Counted from the first letter of the stretch, positions 1 to 8,977 are shown. The stretch: 33,133 bases of DNA from an uncultured Maricaulis sp. (GCF_905480005.1 NZ_CAJQOO010000023.1:1-33133); one strand, 5' to 3'. Numbers and translations are program-made. The notes: generated from the letters alone by a model not told the origin.

Positions 1-227
1 GCGTGTGGATCCGCATCTTCCCGGACGTACCGGTTTCCAAGAAACCGACCGAAGTCCGGATGGGTAAAGGTAAGGGCTCGCCCGAGTTTTGGGCTTGCAA
101 GGTCAAACCTGGCCGCATCATGTTCGAGATCGACGGTGTTCCCGAAAATGTTGCGCGCGAAGCTCTCGAGCTGGGCGCGGCAAAGCTGCCGGTCAAGACC
201 AAAATCGTCGCCCGGCTGGGCGAATAG
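1..227 (+). CDS. rplP: 50S ribosomal protein L16, 3' part
   Basis: C-terminal part of L16, a large-subunit protein at the A-site/central protuberance; the reading frame enters from upstream of the window (frame begins at base 3). The visible 75 or so residues carry the hallmark MGKGKG loop preceded by the WIRIFPD strand and followed by the EIDGV and AAKLPVKT segments of bacterial L16. The TAG stop at 225-227 is followed by a GGGAG ribosome-binding site for rpmC. Gene order (L16-L29-S17-L14) is the standard S10/spc order. The 5' end is missing only because of the window edge. Confidence 0.96.
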   Translation, partial: VWIRIFPDVPVSKKPTEVRMGKGKGSPEFWACKVKPGRIMFEIDGVPENVAREALELGAAKLPVKTKIVARLGE

Positions 228-240
228 GGAGAACACAACG

Positions 241-447
241 ATGAAATCCGTTGACGTTCGCGCCATGACCGAAGATCAGCTGAAGGACGAGCTCCTGAAG
301 CTGAAGGAAGAACAATTCAAGCTGCGGTTCCAGCAGGCCTCCGGCCAGATGGAAAACACCGCTCGCTATGGCCAGATTCGCCGCGATATCGCGCGTATCA
401 ACACGGTCCAGACCGAGCGGAAATCGCACGAAGAGCAAGGGAGCTAG
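241..447 (+). CDS. rpmC: 50S ribosomal protein L29
   Basis: 68-residue L29, a small two-helix protein near the exit tunnel that contributes to the trigger factor/SRP docking site. The start is the ATG at 241, 9 bp after a GGGAG element; an upstream in-frame ATG at 136 lies inside rplP and would add a non-family extension. The sequence shows the typical L29 pattern: MTEDQL near the start, [13 protein letters not shown] in helix 1, and the RRDIARI motif in helix 2. The length is normal for alphaproteobacteria. It lies 13 bp after rplP and 2 bp before rpsQ, so co-transcription is certain from layout. Confidence 0.96.
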   Translation: MKSVDVRAMTEDQLKDELLKLKEEQFKLRFQQASGQMENTARYGQIRRDIARINTVQTERKSHEEQGS

Positions 448-449
448 CG

Positions 450-686
450 ATGCCGAAGCGTATCCTGCAAGGCGTCGTAGTGAGTGACAAAGGTGCCAAG
501 ACCATCGTGGTGCGTGTGGAACGGACTTTCCTCCACCCGCTGCTGCGCAAGACGGTCCGTCGTACCAAGCGTTACCACGCGCATGACGAAGCCAATGCGT
601 TCAAGGTGGGTGACCAGGTCCAGATTCAGGAATGTGCACCCAAGTCGAAACTGAAGCGGTGGGAGGTGGTCCCGGTCGCGGCTTAG
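450..686 (+). CDS. rpsQ: 30S ribosomal protein S17
   Basis: 78-residue S17, a primary 16S rRNA binder with an OB-fold. The N-terminal [16 protein letters not shown] strand pair and the [14 protein letters not shown] segment match the family, and the length is usual for S17. The ATG at 450 follows an AAGGGAG site at 437-442 that lies at the very end of rpmC, so translation is probably coupled. Nothing unusual. Confidence 0.96.
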   Translation: MPKRILQGVVVSDKGAKTIVVRVERTFLHPLLRKTVRRTKRYHAHDEANAFKVGDQVQIQECAPKSKLKRWEVVPVAA

Positions 687-727
687 GCCCGACAAGGAGA
701 CCCATCCTTTCCTAAGGAGGATCTGCG

Positions 728-1096
728 ATGATCCAGATGCAAACCAATCTGGACGTGGCTGACAATTCTGGCGCCCGCCGTGTGCAGTGCATCAAGGTGC
801 TCGGCGGTGCCAAGCGTCGCTATGCCCACGTCGGCGACATCATTGTCGTCTCGGTCAAGGAAGCTATCCCGCGTGGTCGCGTGAAGAAGGGTGATGTCCG
901 CAAGGCCGTCGTCGTTCGCGTGGCCAAGGACATCAAGCGCAAGGACGGTTCCGTCATTCGCTTTGATGGCAACGCGGCTGTGATTATCAACAACAATAAC
1001 GAGCCGCTCGGCACGCGTATCTTTGGGCCGGTTCCGCGCGAACTGCGTGGCAAGAACCACATGAAGATCGTGTCGCTGGCGCCGGAGGTGCTGTAA
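728..1096 (+). CDS. rplN: 50S ribosomal protein L14
   Basis: 122-residue L14, which binds 23S rRNA and contributes to the bridge with 16S rRNA. It starts [17 protein letters not shown] and contains the conserved [13 protein letters not shown] and [13 protein letters not shown] segments; length is identical to most bacterial L14. The ATG at 728 is preceded by an almost perfect anti-16S match, TAAGGAGG at 713-720, the strongest ribosome-binding site in this operon. The stop codon overlaps the rplX start (TAATG at 1094-1098). Confidence 0.97.
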   Translation: MIQMQTNLDVADNSGARRVQCIKVLGGAKRRYAHVGDIIVVSVKEAIPRGRVKKGDVRKAVVVRVAKDIKRKDGSVIRFDGNAAVIINNNNEPLGTRIFGPVPRELRGKNHMKIVSLAPEVL

Positions 1097-1410
1097 TGGC
1101 TGCCAAGATCAAGAAGGGCGACAAAGTCGTCATTCTCGCCGGCCGTGACAAGGGCAAGACCGGCGAAGTCACCAAGGTCCTGCCGACCGAGGATCGTGTC
1201 ATCGTGTCCGGCGTGAATGTGGTCAAGCGCCACACCCGCGCGACGCAGACCGACCAGGGCGGCATCAAGGAAAAGGAAGCCTCCATCCACGTCTCAAACG
1301 TGGCTGTGGCTGATCCGAAAACCGGCGAGGCAACTCGTGTCGGCTTCAAGACTGAAGACGGCAAGAAGGTGCGCATCGCCAAGAGCTCGGGCGAGGTTAT
1401 CGATGTCTGA
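1096..1410 (+). CDS. rplX: 50S ribosomal protein L24
   Basis: 104-residue L24, an assembly initiator for the large subunit. It has an N-terminal KOW motif ([18 protein letters not shown], residues about 9-26) and the VNVVKRHTR loop. The start ATG shares one base with the rplN stop, a classic coupled junction. Its own 3' end overlaps the beginning of rplE by 8 bp, which is longer than the other overlaps in this cluster. Confidence 0.97.
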   Translation: MAAKIKKGDKVVILAGRDKGKTGEVTKVLPTEDRVIVSGVNVVKRHTRATQTDQGGIKEKEASIHVSNVAVADPKTGEATRVGFKTEDGKKVRIAKSSGEVIDV

Positions 1411-1963
1411 TACCGCCACCTACACACCGCGTCTTCGCGCCAAGTATAACGAAGAAATTCGTAAGGCGATGAAGGAAAAATTCGGCTATGCCAACGACCT
1501 GCAGATCCCGCGTCTCGACAAGATCGTGATCAATATGGGCGTCGGTGAGGCCTCCCAGGACTCCAAGAAGATCAAGGGTGCCCTGGAAGATCTCGAAGCC
1601 ATTTCCGGCCAGAAGCCGGTCAAGACGGTCGCCAAGAAGTCCATCGCGGGCTTCAAGCTCCGCGAGGAGCAGGTGATCGGCGCGAAAGTGACCCTGCGCC
1701 AGGATCGCATGTTCGAATTCCTGGACCGCCTGATTACGATCGCCCTGCCGCGCGTGCGTGACTTCCGTGGGCTCAATGGTAAGAGCTTCGATGGTCGCGG
1801 CAATTACGCGATGGGTCTGAAGGAACATATCGTGTTCCCGGAAATCGACTACGACAAGGTCGAGAAAATCCGGGGTATGGATATCGTTGTCTGCACCACC
1901 GCAGGCAATGATGAGGAAGCGAAGGCCCTGCTGGCCGAGTTCGATTTCCCCTTTACGAACTAA
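1403..1963 (+). CDS. rplE: 50S ribosomal protein L5
   Basis: 186-residue L5, the 5S rRNA-binding protein of the central protuberance. The start is the ATG at 1403 giving [15 protein letters not shown]; the frame stays open upstream through rplX but that extension is not family-like. Conserved segments include [16 protein letters not shown]-like [15 protein letters not shown], and [18 protein letters not shown]. The start lies 8 bp inside rplX, so its translation is probably coupled to L24 synthesis. Length fits the bacterial family (about 180). Confidence 0.96.
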   Translation: MSDTATYTPRLRAKYNEEIRKAMKEKFGYANDLQIPRLDKIVINMGVGEASQDSKKIKGALEDLEAISGQKPVKTVAKKSIAGFKLREEQVIGAKVTLRQDRMFEFLDRLITIALPRVRDFRGLNGKSFDGRGNYAMGLKEHIVFPEIDYDKVEKIRGMDIVVCTTAGNDEEAKALLAEFDFPFTN

Positions 1964-1975
1964 CGCAGCAGGAGA

Positions 1976-1996
1976 GCAAAGCCGTTCGGGCTTTGC
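1976..1996 (+). other. Hairpin in the rplE-rpsN gap
   Basis: A perfect 8-bp inverted repeat, GCAAAGCC (1976-1983) and GGCTTTGC (1989-1996), separated by GTTCG. It sits between the rplE stop and the rpsN ribosome-binding site (AGGAGG at 2001-2006). There is no U-run, so it is not an intrinsic terminator; an RNA-processing, stability or translational control element is possible but is inference. Confidence 0.55.
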
Positions 1997-2012
1997 ACGC
2001 AGGAGGACTTAA

Positions 2013-2318
2013 ATGGCGAAAACTTCCGCAATCGAGCGCAATTTGAAGCGTGCTCGCCTGGCCAAGCGTTATGCTGCCAAGCGTGAACAGCTCAAGTCGA
2101 TCGCTCGTAACAAGGAATTGCCGGTTGAGGAGCGTTTTGCTGCTCAGCTGAAGCTGGCTGAACTGCCGCGCAATTCTGCCGTCACGCGTATCCGGAACCG
2201 GTGTGAGATCACTGGCCGTCCGCGTGCTTTCTATCGCAAGTTCCGCATGTCGCGTATCGCGATGCGTGATCTGGCCAGCCAGGGAATGATCCCGGGCATG
2301 GTCAAGTCGAGCTGGTAA
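2013..2318 (+). CDS. rpsN: 30S ribosomal protein S14 (long, zinc-free form)
   Basis: 101-residue S14 of the long C-minus type: no CxxC zinc ribbon is present, and the conserved C-terminal half runs [17 protein letters not shown] then [17 protein letters not shown]14 sits in the 30S head. ATG at 2013 follows AGGAGG at 2001-2006. The single long form in the spc operon is normal for alphaproteobacteria. Preceded by a stable hairpin (1976-1996). Confidence 0.96.
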   Translation: MAKTSAIERNLKRARLAKRYAAKREQLKSIARNKELPVEERFAAQLKLAELPRNSAVTRIRNRCEITGRPRAFYRKFRMSRIAMRDLASQGMIPGMVKSSW

Positions 2319-2334
2319 GAGAGGAGACTAGGAC

Positions 2335-2733
2335 ATGTCTGTGAACGACCCTCTCGGCGATATGCTGACCCGTATCCGCAATGCGCTCATGCGCAACAAG
2401 CGGAACGTCAACACGCCGGCATCGGCCCTGCGCCGCCGCGTGCTCGACGTCCTCAAGTCGGAAGGCTACATCCGCGACTATGCGGAAGTTGAAATGCCGA
2501 CCGGCCTGAAAGAGTTCGAGATCGAACTGAAGTATTTCGAAGGTGACTCGGTCATTTCGGAGATCAAACGTATCTCCAAGCCGGGCCGCCGCGTCTATTC
2601 CGGCGTCAAGGACCTTCCGCTCGTCCAGAATGGCCTCGGCATCGCAATCCTCTCCACGCCCAAGGGCGTGATGTCGGATTCGACTGCTCGTGAGTCCAAT
2701 GTGGGCGGCGAGATCCTCTGTCACGTCAGCTAA
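2335..2733 (+). CDS. rpsH: 30S ribosomal protein S8
   Basis: 132-residue S8, a primary binder of the 16S central domain and, in E. coli, the translational repressor of the spc operon. It starts with [13 protein letters not shown], and has the typical [17 protein letters not shown] and C-terminal GGEILCHVS segments. The GGAG ribosome-binding site lies at about 2320-2324. Whether S8 represses translation here cannot be judged; the E. coli target lies around rplE, and no matching structure was verified. Confidence 0.96.
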   Translation: MSVNDPLGDMLTRIRNALMRNKRNVNTPASALRRRVLDVLKSEGYIRDYAEVEMPTGLKEFEIELKYFEGDSVISEIKRISKPGRRVYSGVKDLPLVQNGLGIAILSTPKGVMSDSTARESNVGGEILCHVS

Positions 2734-2745
2734 GGGAGCGAACCA

Positions 2746-3279
2746 ATGTCACGTATCGGTAAACTCCCGGTAGCCATTCCCGGCGGCGTCACTGCGACGC
2801 TCACGGACACGGCGCTGACCGTCAAAGGTCCCAAGGGCGAATTGTCCATGGCCTTTGTGAATGAGGTGAATGTCGAGCAGGGTGAAGATGGCATTGTCAT
2901 CAAGCCGCGCGACGAGACGAAGAAGTCCCGCGCGATGTGGGGCATGCAACGTGCCCTGGTCGCCAACCTGGTCCAGGGTGTCTCGGCTGGTTACGAGAAA
3001 AATCTCGAACTGGTCGGCGTTGGTTATCGTGCGCAGATGCAGGGCACGTCCCTGAAGCTGTCGCTCGGCCTGTCCCATGACGTCATCTATGACGCACCGG
3101 AAGGCATCACCATCGCCGTCGGCAAGCCGACCGAAGTGAAGATCACGGGCGCTGACAAGCAGCGCGTTGGCCAGACGGCCGCCGAGATCCGCCGCTTCCG
3201 TCCGCCGGAGCCCTACAAGGGCAAGGGCATCAAATATGTCGGCGAGTATATCCGCCGCAAAGAAGGCAAGAAGAAGTAG
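2746..3279 (+). CDS. rplF: 50S ribosomal protein L6
   Basis: 177-residue L6, which binds near the sarcin-ricin loop region of the GTPase-associated centre. Two tandem homologous halves are visible; the first begins [15 protein letters not shown] and the second ends with the L6 signature [24 protein letters not shown]-like tail (the motif PYKGKGIKY at about residues 156-164). Length is standard. It follows rpsH by 12 bp with a GGGAG site, and precedes rplR by 8 bp. Confidence 0.97.
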   Translation: MSRIGKLPVAIPGGVTATLTDTALTVKGPKGELSMAFVNEVNVEQGEDGIVIKPRDETKKSRAMWGMQRALVANLVQGVSAGYEKNLELVGVGYRAQMQGTSLKLSLGLSHDVIYDAPEGITIAVGKPTEVKITGADKQRVGQTAAEIRRFRPPEPYKGKGIKYVGEYIRRKEGKKK

Positions 3280-3287
3280 GGCGAGCG

Positions 3288-3650
3288 ATGAAAACTCAAC
3301 GCGAAAAATCGGTCCGTCGCGCCCAGCGCAACCGGATCCGTCTGCGCAAGTTCGCCAACGGCCGTCCGCGGCTGTCGGTCTACCGGTCTTCGAAGAACAT
3401 CTATGCCCAGCTCATCGACGATGTGTCGGGCAAGACGATCGTCGCAGCCTCTTCCCTCGAGGAAGCCGCTCAGAGCGAGCATGGCAAGGGTTGCGACACG
3501 AAGGCTGCCGGGATCGTCGGCAAGCTGATCGCCGAGCGCGCAGTCAAGGAAGGCGTCAAGGACGTCGTCTTCGACCGTGGCGGTTACATCTTTCACGGGC
3601 GTGTCAAAGCGCTCGCAGAGGCGGCCCGCGAGGGCGGCCTGAACTTCTAA
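3288..3650 (+). CDS. rplR: 50S ribosomal protein L18
   Basis: 120-residue L18, a 5S rRNA-binding protein. The basic N-terminus (residues 1-25), the [18 protein letters not shown] strand and the C-terminal [22 protein letters not shown] helix are diagnostic. Length and position (L6-L18-S5) are canonical. The short gap to rplF carries a GGGCGAGCG ribosome-binding site just upstream of the ATG at 3288. Confidence 0.97.
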   Translation: MKTQREKSVRRAQRNRIRLRKFANGRPRLSVYRSSKNIYAQLIDDVSGKTIVAASSLEEAAQSEHGKGCDTKAAGIVGKLIAERAVKEGVKDVVFDRGGYIFHGRVKALAEAAREGGLNF

Positions 3651-3662
3651 GGGAGCGGACGT

Positions 3663-4271
3663 ATGGCTCATCAGAACGAGCAGCGCGGTGATCGCGGCGA
3701 TCGTGGCCGTGGCCGCGGCCGTGGCCGGGACCGCGACCAGGAACGCGATGACGAACTTGTCGACAAGCTCGTCCACATCAACCGCGTCGCCAAGACGGTC
3801 AAGGGTGGCCGGAACTTCCAGTTCGCAGCCCTCGTCGTTGTCGGTGACACCAAGGGCCGCGTCGGCTTCGGACAGGGCAAGGCACGTGAAGTGCCGGAAG
3901 CCATCCGCAAGGCGACCGACGAAGCCAAGAAGAACATGATCCGCGTGCCGCTTCGCGAAGGCCGGACCCTGCACCATGACGGCAAGGGCCGTCACGGCGC
4001 TGGCAAGGTCGTCCTGCGGGCAGCGCCTCCGGGTACCGGCGTCATCGCCGGTGGTCCGATGCGCGCTGTGCTGGAAACCCTCGGGATCCAGGACGTGGTC
4101 GCCAAGTCGGTTGGCACGTCCAACCCGTACAACATGATCCGCGCCACCATGGACGCGCTGAAGTCGCAGTCGAGCCCGCGCTCGGTTGCTGCCAAGCGTG
4201 GTCTCAAGGTCGGTGATCTGGTGAACCGCCGTGATGACGGCGCGTCTTCGCCGGAAGCGATCGAAGCGTAA
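3663..4271 (+). CDS. rpsE: 30S ribosomal protein S5
   Basis: 202-residue S5, a small-subunit protein with a dsRBD-like N-domain that affects decoding fidelity. The conserved core starts at about residue 30 ([21 protein letters not shown]) and includes [17 protein letters not shown] and the [15 protein letters not shown] motif. Before the core is an Arg/Gly/Asp-rich low-complexity extension of about 25 residues made of RGD and GRGR repeats. Alphaproteobacterial S5 proteins often carry such an extension, and the total length fits this. ATG at 3663 follows GGGAG. Confidence 0.96.
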   Translation: MAHQNEQRGDRGDRGRGRGRGRDRDQERDDELVDKLVHINRVAKTVKGGRNFQFAALVVVGDTKGRVGFGQGKAREVPEAIRKATDEAKKNMIRVPLREGRTLHHDGKGRHGAGKVVLRAAPPGTGVIAGGPMRAVLETLGIQDVVAKSVGTSNPYNMIRATMDALKSQSSPRSVAAKRGLKVGDLVNRRDDGASSPEAIEA

Positions 4272-4283
4272 GGACCGGATAAA

Positions 4284-4469
4284 ATGGCCAAAACCACGAT
4301 CCGCGTGCGCCAGACGGGCAGCGCCATTCGCCGCCCCAAAGATCAGCGCGCCACGCTTGTCGGCCTCGGTCTCAACAAGATCGGTCGCGAGCGCGAGCTG
4401 GAAGATACACCGTCTGTCCGCGGCATGATTGCCAAGGTCAGCCACATGGTGGAAATCGTCGAGGAGTAG
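4284..4469 (+). CDS. rpmD: 50S ribosomal protein L30
   Basis: 61-residue L30. It begins [21 protein letters not shown] and has the [22 protein letters not shown] core followed by a terminal HMVEIVEE strand, all typical. ATG at 4284 follows TAAGGA, which overlaps the rpsE stop codon. L30 is a small nonessential-in-some-species large-subunit protein; nothing odd here. Confidence 0.96.
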   Translation: MAKTTIRVRQTGSAIRRPKDQRATLVGLGLNKIGRERELEDTPSVRGMIAKVSHMVEIVEE

Positions 4470-4509
4470 GTCCCCAAAAGGGAAACCACTCCATCGAATG
4501 GAGAACGAC

Positions 4510-4989
4510 ATGCGTCTCAATGAATTGCGCGACAATGACGGTGCGACCAAAATCCGTACCCGCGTCGGCCGTGGTATCGGTTCCGGCAAGGGCAAAACCG
4601 GTGGTCGTGGCGTCAAGGGCCAGAAATCCCGTTCGGGTGTGGCCATCAAGGGTTTCGAGGGCGGTCAGATGCCGCTTCACATGCGTCTGCCGAAGCGGGG
4701 CTTCAACAAGCCGAACCGCAAGGCTTGGGCAGAAGTGAATCTTGGCCGTCTCGAGAAGGCTATTGCCGAAGGCAAGATCGACGCGAAAAAGCCGATCGAC
4801 GCCGACGTCCTGATCGCTGCGGGCCTGGTCCGTCGTGCGCTGGATGGCATCCGCCTCCTTGCGAAGGGCGAGCTGAAGTCCAAAGTAGAGATCACCGTTG
4901 CCGGTGCCTCCAAGACTGCGATTGCTGCGGTTGAGAAGGCCGGTGGCAAGGTGACCCTCACCGCCGTGGCTGACGACGCCGCGGAATAA
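4510..4989 (+). CDS. rplO: 50S ribosomal protein L15
   Basis: 159-residue L15, a late-assembly large-subunit protein. The start ATG at 4510 gives [12 protein letters not shown], matching the family N-terminus, and has GGAG at 4500-4503 at good spacing; an in-frame ATG at 4498 would add only four residues and lacks a better site. The glycine-rich [20 protein letters not shown] segment (residues about 21-40) and [18 protein letters not shown] are diagnostic. L15 immediately precedes secY, the classical spc order. Confidence 0.95.
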   Translation: MRLNELRDNDGATKIRTRVGRGIGSGKGKTGGRGVKGQKSRSGVAIKGFEGGQMPLHMRLPKRGFNKPNRKAWAEVNLGRLEKAIAEGKIDAKKPIDADVLIAAGLVRRALDGIRLLAKGELKSKVEITVAGASKTAIAAVEKAGGKVTLTAVADDAAE

Positions 4990-5022
4990 GCGACTTAACG
5001 CCGACCTTTTAAGGACGTCTTC

Positions 5023-6363
5023 ATGGCTTCAGCTGCCGAACAGCTTGCTGCGAACATGAACTTTAGCTCCTTCGCCAAGGCGAAGGAGCTGCAGCAACGC
5101 ATCCTGTTCACGATCGGGATCCTGGTTGTCTACCGGATTGGTACTTTCGTGCCGATTCCCGGAATCGACCCGACCGCATACGCGGACCTGTTCCAATCTC
5201 TTGGCGGAGAGGGGCAGGGCATTCTTGGGATGTTCAACATGCTGGGCGGCGGTGCCGTCGAACGCATGGCGATCTTTGTCCTCAATGTGATGCCGTACAT
5301 CTCGGCCTCGATCATCATGCAGCTGATGTCTGCCACCATTCCCAGCCTTGAAAAGCTGAAGAAGGAAGGTGGCGAGCAGGGGCGCCAGCAGATCAACCAG
5401 TATACCCGGTATCTGACCGTCGTCCTGGCGGCCGGTCAGGCCTTTGCCATCGCCATGGGCATGAATACGCCCAATAGTGATGGTGTGGCGCTGGCGCTGA
5501 ACCCCGGACCCTTCTTTATTGCCTCGACCGTGATCACCCTGGTGGGCGCGACCATGTTGCTGCTGTGGCTGGGTGAGCAGATCACCGCCCGCGGTGTCGG
5601 CAATGGCGTTTCGCTGATCATTTTCGCCGGTATCATCTCGGCGGTTCCGGGTGTCATCGGTGGTGCTTTCTCGCAGGCGTCTTCCACGGGCAATGGCACG
5701 GTCCTGCTGGTCGGTGGCGCGCTGATCCTGATCGGCCTGGCCCTGGTGGTCTTCGTCGAGCGCTCGCAGCGCCGCCTCCTGGTCCAGTACCCGAAGCGTC
5801 AGCAGGGCAATCGCATGGTCGGGGGTGATACCTCCTTCCTGCCGCTCAAGCTGAACACGGCCGGCGTCATTCCGCCGATCTTCGCCTCGTCCCTGCTGCT
5901 GCTGCCGGCGACGGCTGCGAGCTTCCAGTCCCAGACCGGACCGGAATGGCTGCAGACGACCGTGGCCTATCTCGGGCCGGGCGCGCCGCTCTTCATGGCG
6001 CTCTATGCGGCCATGATCATCTTTTTCTGCTTCTTCTACACCTCGGTCGTTTTCAATCCTGAAGACACGGCCGAGAATCTGCGGAAGTATGGGGGTTTCC
6101 TGCCGGGCATTCGGCCGGGCAAGCGGACCGCCGAGTATATCGATTACGTCCTGTCCCGCCTGACCCTGGTCGGCGCACTCTACCTGACCCTGATCTGCAT
6201 GGTGCCCATGCTCCTGAGCCCGCAAACGGCTCTCGGCGGCACCTCCCTGCTGATCGTCGTGTCAGTGACGATGGACACGGTTTCCCAGATTCAGTCCCAC
6301 CTGCTGGCACACCAGTATGAGGGCCTGATCAAGAAGTCGAAACTTCGGGGACGCAAACGATGA
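5023..6363 (+). CDS. secY: Sec translocase channel subunit SecY
   Basis: 446-residue inner-membrane channel protein that forms the SecYEG protein-conducting pore. About ten hydrophobic segments are visible, beginning at residues 26-45 (ILFTIGILVVYRIGTFVPIP, containing the SecY signature). The plug region GGGAVERMAIF, the NVMPYISASIIMQLM segment (TM2) and the C-terminal KKSKLRGRKR tail all fit. ATG at 5023 has AAGGA at 5011-5015. The stop overlaps the adk start (ATGA at 6360-6363), so the two are translationally coupled. SecE and SecG are not in the window. Confidence 0.97.
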   Translation: MASAAEQLAANMNFSSFAKAKELQQRILFTIGILVVYRIGTFVPIPGIDPTAYADLFQSLGGEGQGILGMFNMLGGGAVERMAIFVLNVMPYISASIIMQLMSATIPSLEKLKKEGGEQGRQQINQYTRYLTVVLAAGQAFAIAMGMNTPNSDGVALALNPGPFFIASTVITLVGATMLLLWLGEQITARGVGNGVSLIIFAGIISAVPGVIGGAFSQASSTGNGTVLLVGGALILIGLALVVFVERSQRRLLVQYPKRQQGNRMVGGDTSFLPLKLNTAGVIPPIFASSLLLLPATAASFQSQTGPEWLQTTVAYLGPGAPLFMALYAAMIIFFCFFYTSVVFNPEDTAENLRKYGGFLPGIRPGKRTAEYIDYVLSRLTLVGALYLTLICMVPMLLSPQTALGGTSLLIVVSVTMDTVSQIQSHLLAHQYEGLIKKSKLRGRKR

Positions 6364-6926
6364 ACATCATCCTGTTCGGACCGCCTGGTTGCGGCAAGGG
6401 CACCCAATCCAAGCGTCTCGTCAGCGAGCGCGGCTGGGTGCAGCTCTCCACCGGAGACATGTTGCGCGAAGCCAGGGCGGCCGGAACAGACTTGGGACAG
6501 CGCGTTTCCGCGATCATGGATGCCGGTAATCTGGTTTCCGACGAGATCGTGATCGAGCTGATCGAGGAGAGACTGCCGGAGGCCGAGGCGGCCGGTGGTG
6601 CCATCTTTGACGGTTTCCCGCGCACGGTGGCCCAGGCGGAAGCCCTGGATGCAGCGCTTGCCAAGCGTGGGTCCCGGGTTGATGCGGTTGTCCGCCTGTT
6701 GGTGGATGACAAGGAATTGGTCGCACGCATGGAAAAGCGGGCGGCGGAAGAGGGACGGGCCGATGACAATATCGACGCGTTCAAAGTACGACTGAAAAAC
6801 TACCAGGATCAAACCGCGCCGCTCATCCCCTTCTATGCCCAGTCGGGCAAGATGCGGGAAGTCCCCGGCATGGGATCCATGGACGAGGTTGCAGCCGGAA
6901 TTGCTGCTGCGCTCGAAGAGAAGTGA
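6360..6926 (+). CDS. adk: Adenylate kinase (short, lid-less form)
   Basis: 188-residue adenylate kinase, interconverting 2 ADP with ATP plus AMP in the cytoplasm. P-loop GPPGCGKGT at residues 7-15, AMP-site STGDMLR (about 30-36) and FDGFPRT (about 84-90) are present. The stretch EEGRADDNIDAFKVRLKNY follows directly after the kinase core, so the LID zinc/insert domain of long Adk is absent; this short type is common in alphaproteobacteria. It overlaps secY by 4 bp. It is followed by a 144-bp gap with a hairpin and a probable promoter. Confidence 0.96.
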   Translation: MNIILFGPPGCGKGTQSKRLVSERGWVQLSTGDMLREARAAGTDLGQRVSAIMDAGNLVSDEIVIELIEERLPEAEAAGGAIFDGFPRTVAQAEALDAALAKRGSRVDAVVRLLVDDKELVARMEKRAAEEGRADDNIDAFKVRLKNYQDQTAPLIPFYAQSGKMREVPGMGSMDEVAAGIAAALEEK

Positions 6927-6935
6927 TACGCACCT

Positions 6936-6963
6936 GTTGCAACCCCATTGACGGGGTGGCAAC
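6936..6963 (+). other. Stem-loop between adk and rpsM
   Basis: GTTGCAACCCC (6936-6946) pairs with GGGGTGGCAAC (6953-6963), 10 of 11 positions complementary, around the 6-base loop ATTGAC. It lies 9 bp after the adk stop. No U-run follows, so it does not look like a standard intrinsic terminator, though it may protect the upstream mRNA 3' end. Its right arm overlaps the candidate -35 element of the downstream promoter. Confidence 0.5.
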
Positions 6964-6979
6964 GCTGACTGTAGATAGC
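6948..6979 (+). promoter_or_regulatory. Candidate promoter for rpsM-rpsK-rpoA-rplQ
   Basis: TTGACGG at 6948-6954 matches the Caulobacter-type housekeeping -35 (TTGACGS). It is followed, 18 bp after the hexamer, by TAGATA at 6972-6977, a partial match to the TANAWC-like -10. The predicted transcript would have a leader of roughly 85-90 bases before the rpsM GTG. The 144-bp gap is by far the largest inside the ribosomal cluster, which supports a separate start for the alpha-operon genes. Not experimentally supported. Confidence 0.4.
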
Positions 6980-7070
6980 GCCCTTCGCGAAACGGGCGAG
7001 CTGATGCGGCGACCGAAAGGTTGCCTGTTGGGTCGTCCGTGAATGGCGTTTTGAATTTGGGAGATGGAAA

Positions 7071-7439
7071 GTGGCCCGTATTGCCGGCGTCAATATTCCG
7101 ACGAATAAGCGCGTAGAGATCGCGCTTCGCTACATCCACGGCATTGGCCCGGCCAAGGCGAAGGAGATCTGCGAGCAGGTTTCCATTTTGCCCGAGCGTC
7201 GAGTCAGTGAGCTGACGGATGCAGAAGTCCTGCAAATCCGCGAAGTGATCGATCGTGATCACATGGTGGAAGGGGACCTGCGCCGTGACGTGGCTGTGAA
7301 CATCAAGCGCCTCATGGACCTGGGTAACTACCGTGGCTTGCGCCACCGTCGTGGCCTGCCTGTCCGTGGCCAGCGCACTCACACCAATGCGCGTACGCGC
7401 AAAGGTCCCGCCAAGCCGATTGCCGGCAAGAAAAAGTAG
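7071..7439 (+). CDS. rpsM: 30S ribosomal protein S13
   Basis: 122-residue S13, a 30S head protein contacting the P-site tRNA and L5. It reads ARIAGVNIP after the start, then [18 protein letters not shown] (helix-two-turns-helix region) and the basic C-terminal tail [19 protein letters not shown]. The start is GTG at 7071, not ATG, with GGGAG about 8 bp upstream at 7060-7064. It heads the alpha-operon part of the cluster; no infA or rpmJ lies between secY/adk and rpsM, as usual in alphaproteobacteria. Confidence 0.96.
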   Translation: MARIAGVNIPTNKRVEIALRYIHGIGPAKAKEICEQVSILPERRVSELTDAEVLQIREVIDRDHMVEGDLRRDVAVNIKRLMDLGNYRGLRHRRGLPVRGQRTHTNARTRKGPAKPIAGKKK

Positions 7440-7450
7440 GGCCCTGACCA

Positions 7451-7840
7451 ATGGCTAAGGAAACAGGCCGCGTGAAGCGGCGTGAACGCAAGAACATCAC
7501 GTCGGGTGTCGCCCACGTGAGTGCCAGCTTCAACAACACCATGGTGACCATCACGGACGCCCAGGGAAATGCGATTTCCTGGTCTTCCGCCGGTCACATG
7601 GGCTTCAAGGGTTCGCGCAAATCGACCCCTTATGCTGCCCAGATGGCTGCTGAAGATGCCGGCAAGAAGGCGATGGACCACGGCATGAAGACCATCGAAG
7701 TGAAGGTCTCCGGTCCGGGTTCGGGGCGCGAAAGTGCGCTGCGTGCGTTGCAGTCGGTGGGTTTCACCATCACCACCATCCAGGACGTCACACCGATCCC
7801 GCACAACGGTTGCCGTCCGCCGAAGCGCCGTCGCGTCTAG
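7451..7840 (+). CDS. rpsK: 30S ribosomal protein S11
   Basis: 129-residue S11, located on the 30S platform near the E site. Conserved segments: [38 protein letters not shown], and the C-terminal signature [18 protein letters not shown]. Length is exactly typical. It follows rpsM by 11 bp and precedes rpoA by 73 bp. Confidence 0.97.
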   Translation: MAKETGRVKRRERKNITSGVAHVSASFNNTMVTITDAQGNAISWSSAGHMGFKGSRKSTPYAAQMAAEDAGKKAMDHGMKTIEVKVSGPGSGRESALRALQSVGFTITTIQDVTPIPHNGCRPPKRRRV

Positions 7841-7913
7841 TACGCGACTCGCATTTCGCCTGTTGAACGCGCCGACGGCATTACCGTGCGGCTGATGAAG
7901 GGGCAGTAAGAAC

Positions 7914-8933
7914 GTGATCGAGAAGAACTGGCAAGAACTCATCCGCCCGATGAAGCCGGAAATCGAACCGGGACATGATCCCGCGCGCCAAGCCAAGATT
8001 GTCGCCGAGCCTCTGGAGCGTGGCTTCGGCATGACGCTGGGCAATGCGCTGCGTCGTGTGCTGCTGTCCTCGCTTCAGGGCGCGGCTGTGACGAATGTTC
8101 ACATTGACGGCGTCGTCCACGAGTTTTCGTCGATCGACGGCGTGCGTGAAGACGTCACCGACATCGTGCTGAACATCAAGCAAATCGCCCTGCGCATGCA
8201 TGGCGAGGGTCCCAAGCGCGTTGTGCTCAAGAAGTCCGGCCCCGGCATCGTCACCGCTGGCGATATCGAGGAAAGCGCGGATGTCGAGATCATCAACAAG
8301 AGTCTCGCTCTGTGTACGCTGGACGAGGGTGCGGAAATCCGCATGGAGTTCACCATCAACACCGGCAAGGGCTATGTCCCGTCCGAGCGTAACCGCCCGG
8401 AAGATGCCCCGATCGGTCTGATCGGCGTTGATGCGCTCTACAGCCCGGTCAAGCGCGTGTCCTACAAGGTCGAGAACACCCGTGAGGGCCAGGTTCTTGA
8501 TTATGACAAGCTGACGCTTGAAGTTGAGACGGACGGAACCGTCACCCCGGAAGATTCCGTGGCCTTTGCTGCGCGCATCCTTCAGGACCAGTTCCAGATC
8601 TTCATCAATTTCGAGGAAGCTGTCGAGGCGCGTCCGGCCGAGGACGACAAGCCCGAGCTCGACTTCAACCCGGCGCTTCTGCGCAAGGTCGACGAGCTGG
8701 AGCTGTCCGTGCGTTCGGCGAACTGCCTGAAGAACGACAACATCGTCTACATCGGCGACCTGATCCAGAAATCCGAGGCGGAAATGCTCCGTACCCCGAA
8801 TTTCGGACGCAAGTCGCTTAATGAGATCAAGGAAGTTCTCGCCCAGATGGGTCTCCATCTTGGCATGGAAGCGCCGAACTGGCCGCCGGAGAACATCGAA
8901 GATCTCGCGAAACGTTTTGAGGATCACGTCTAG
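7914..8933 (+). CDS. rpoA: RNA polymerase alpha subunit
   Basis: 339-residue alpha subunit, which dimerises to nucleate RNA polymerase assembly. The N-terminal domain (about 1-235) contains the dimer/assembly motif [20 protein letters not shown] (residues 35-54). A linker of acidic residues leads to the C-terminal domain (about 250-325) with [14 protein letters not shown] and [17 protein letters not shown], the helix-hairpin-helix that binds UP elements and activators. Start is GTG at 7914; GGGG at about 7900 serves as a modest ribosome-binding site. The order rpsK-rpoA-rplQ without rpsD is the alphaproteobacterial arrangement. Confidence 0.97.
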   Translation: MIEKNWQELIRPMKPEIEPGHDPARQAKIVAEPLERGFGMTLGNALRRVLLSSLQGAAVTNVHIDGVVHEFSSIDGVREDVTDIVLNIKQIALRMHGEGPKRVVLKKSGPGIVTAGDIEESADVEIINKSLALCTLDEGAEIRMEFTINTGKGYVPSERNRPEDAPIGLIGVDALYSPVKRVSYKVENTREGQVLDYDKLTLEVETDGTVTPEDSVAFAARILQDQFQIFINFEEAVEARPAEDDKPELDFNPALLRKVDELELSVRSANCLKNDNIVYIGDLIQKSEAEMLRTPNFGRKSLNEIKEVLAQMGLHLGMEAPNWPPENIEDLAKRFEDHV

Positions 8934-8977
8934 GCAGCCGCCGGGAGGCGCCTGAACCGGACTGAGGAGAAATAGTC

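Noticed and set aside
3213-4649. Long open frame on the minus strand (about 478 codons) across rplR-rplO
   Set aside because: It is the antisense shadow of highly conserved ribosomal protein genes in GC-rich DNA, with no family-like sequence.
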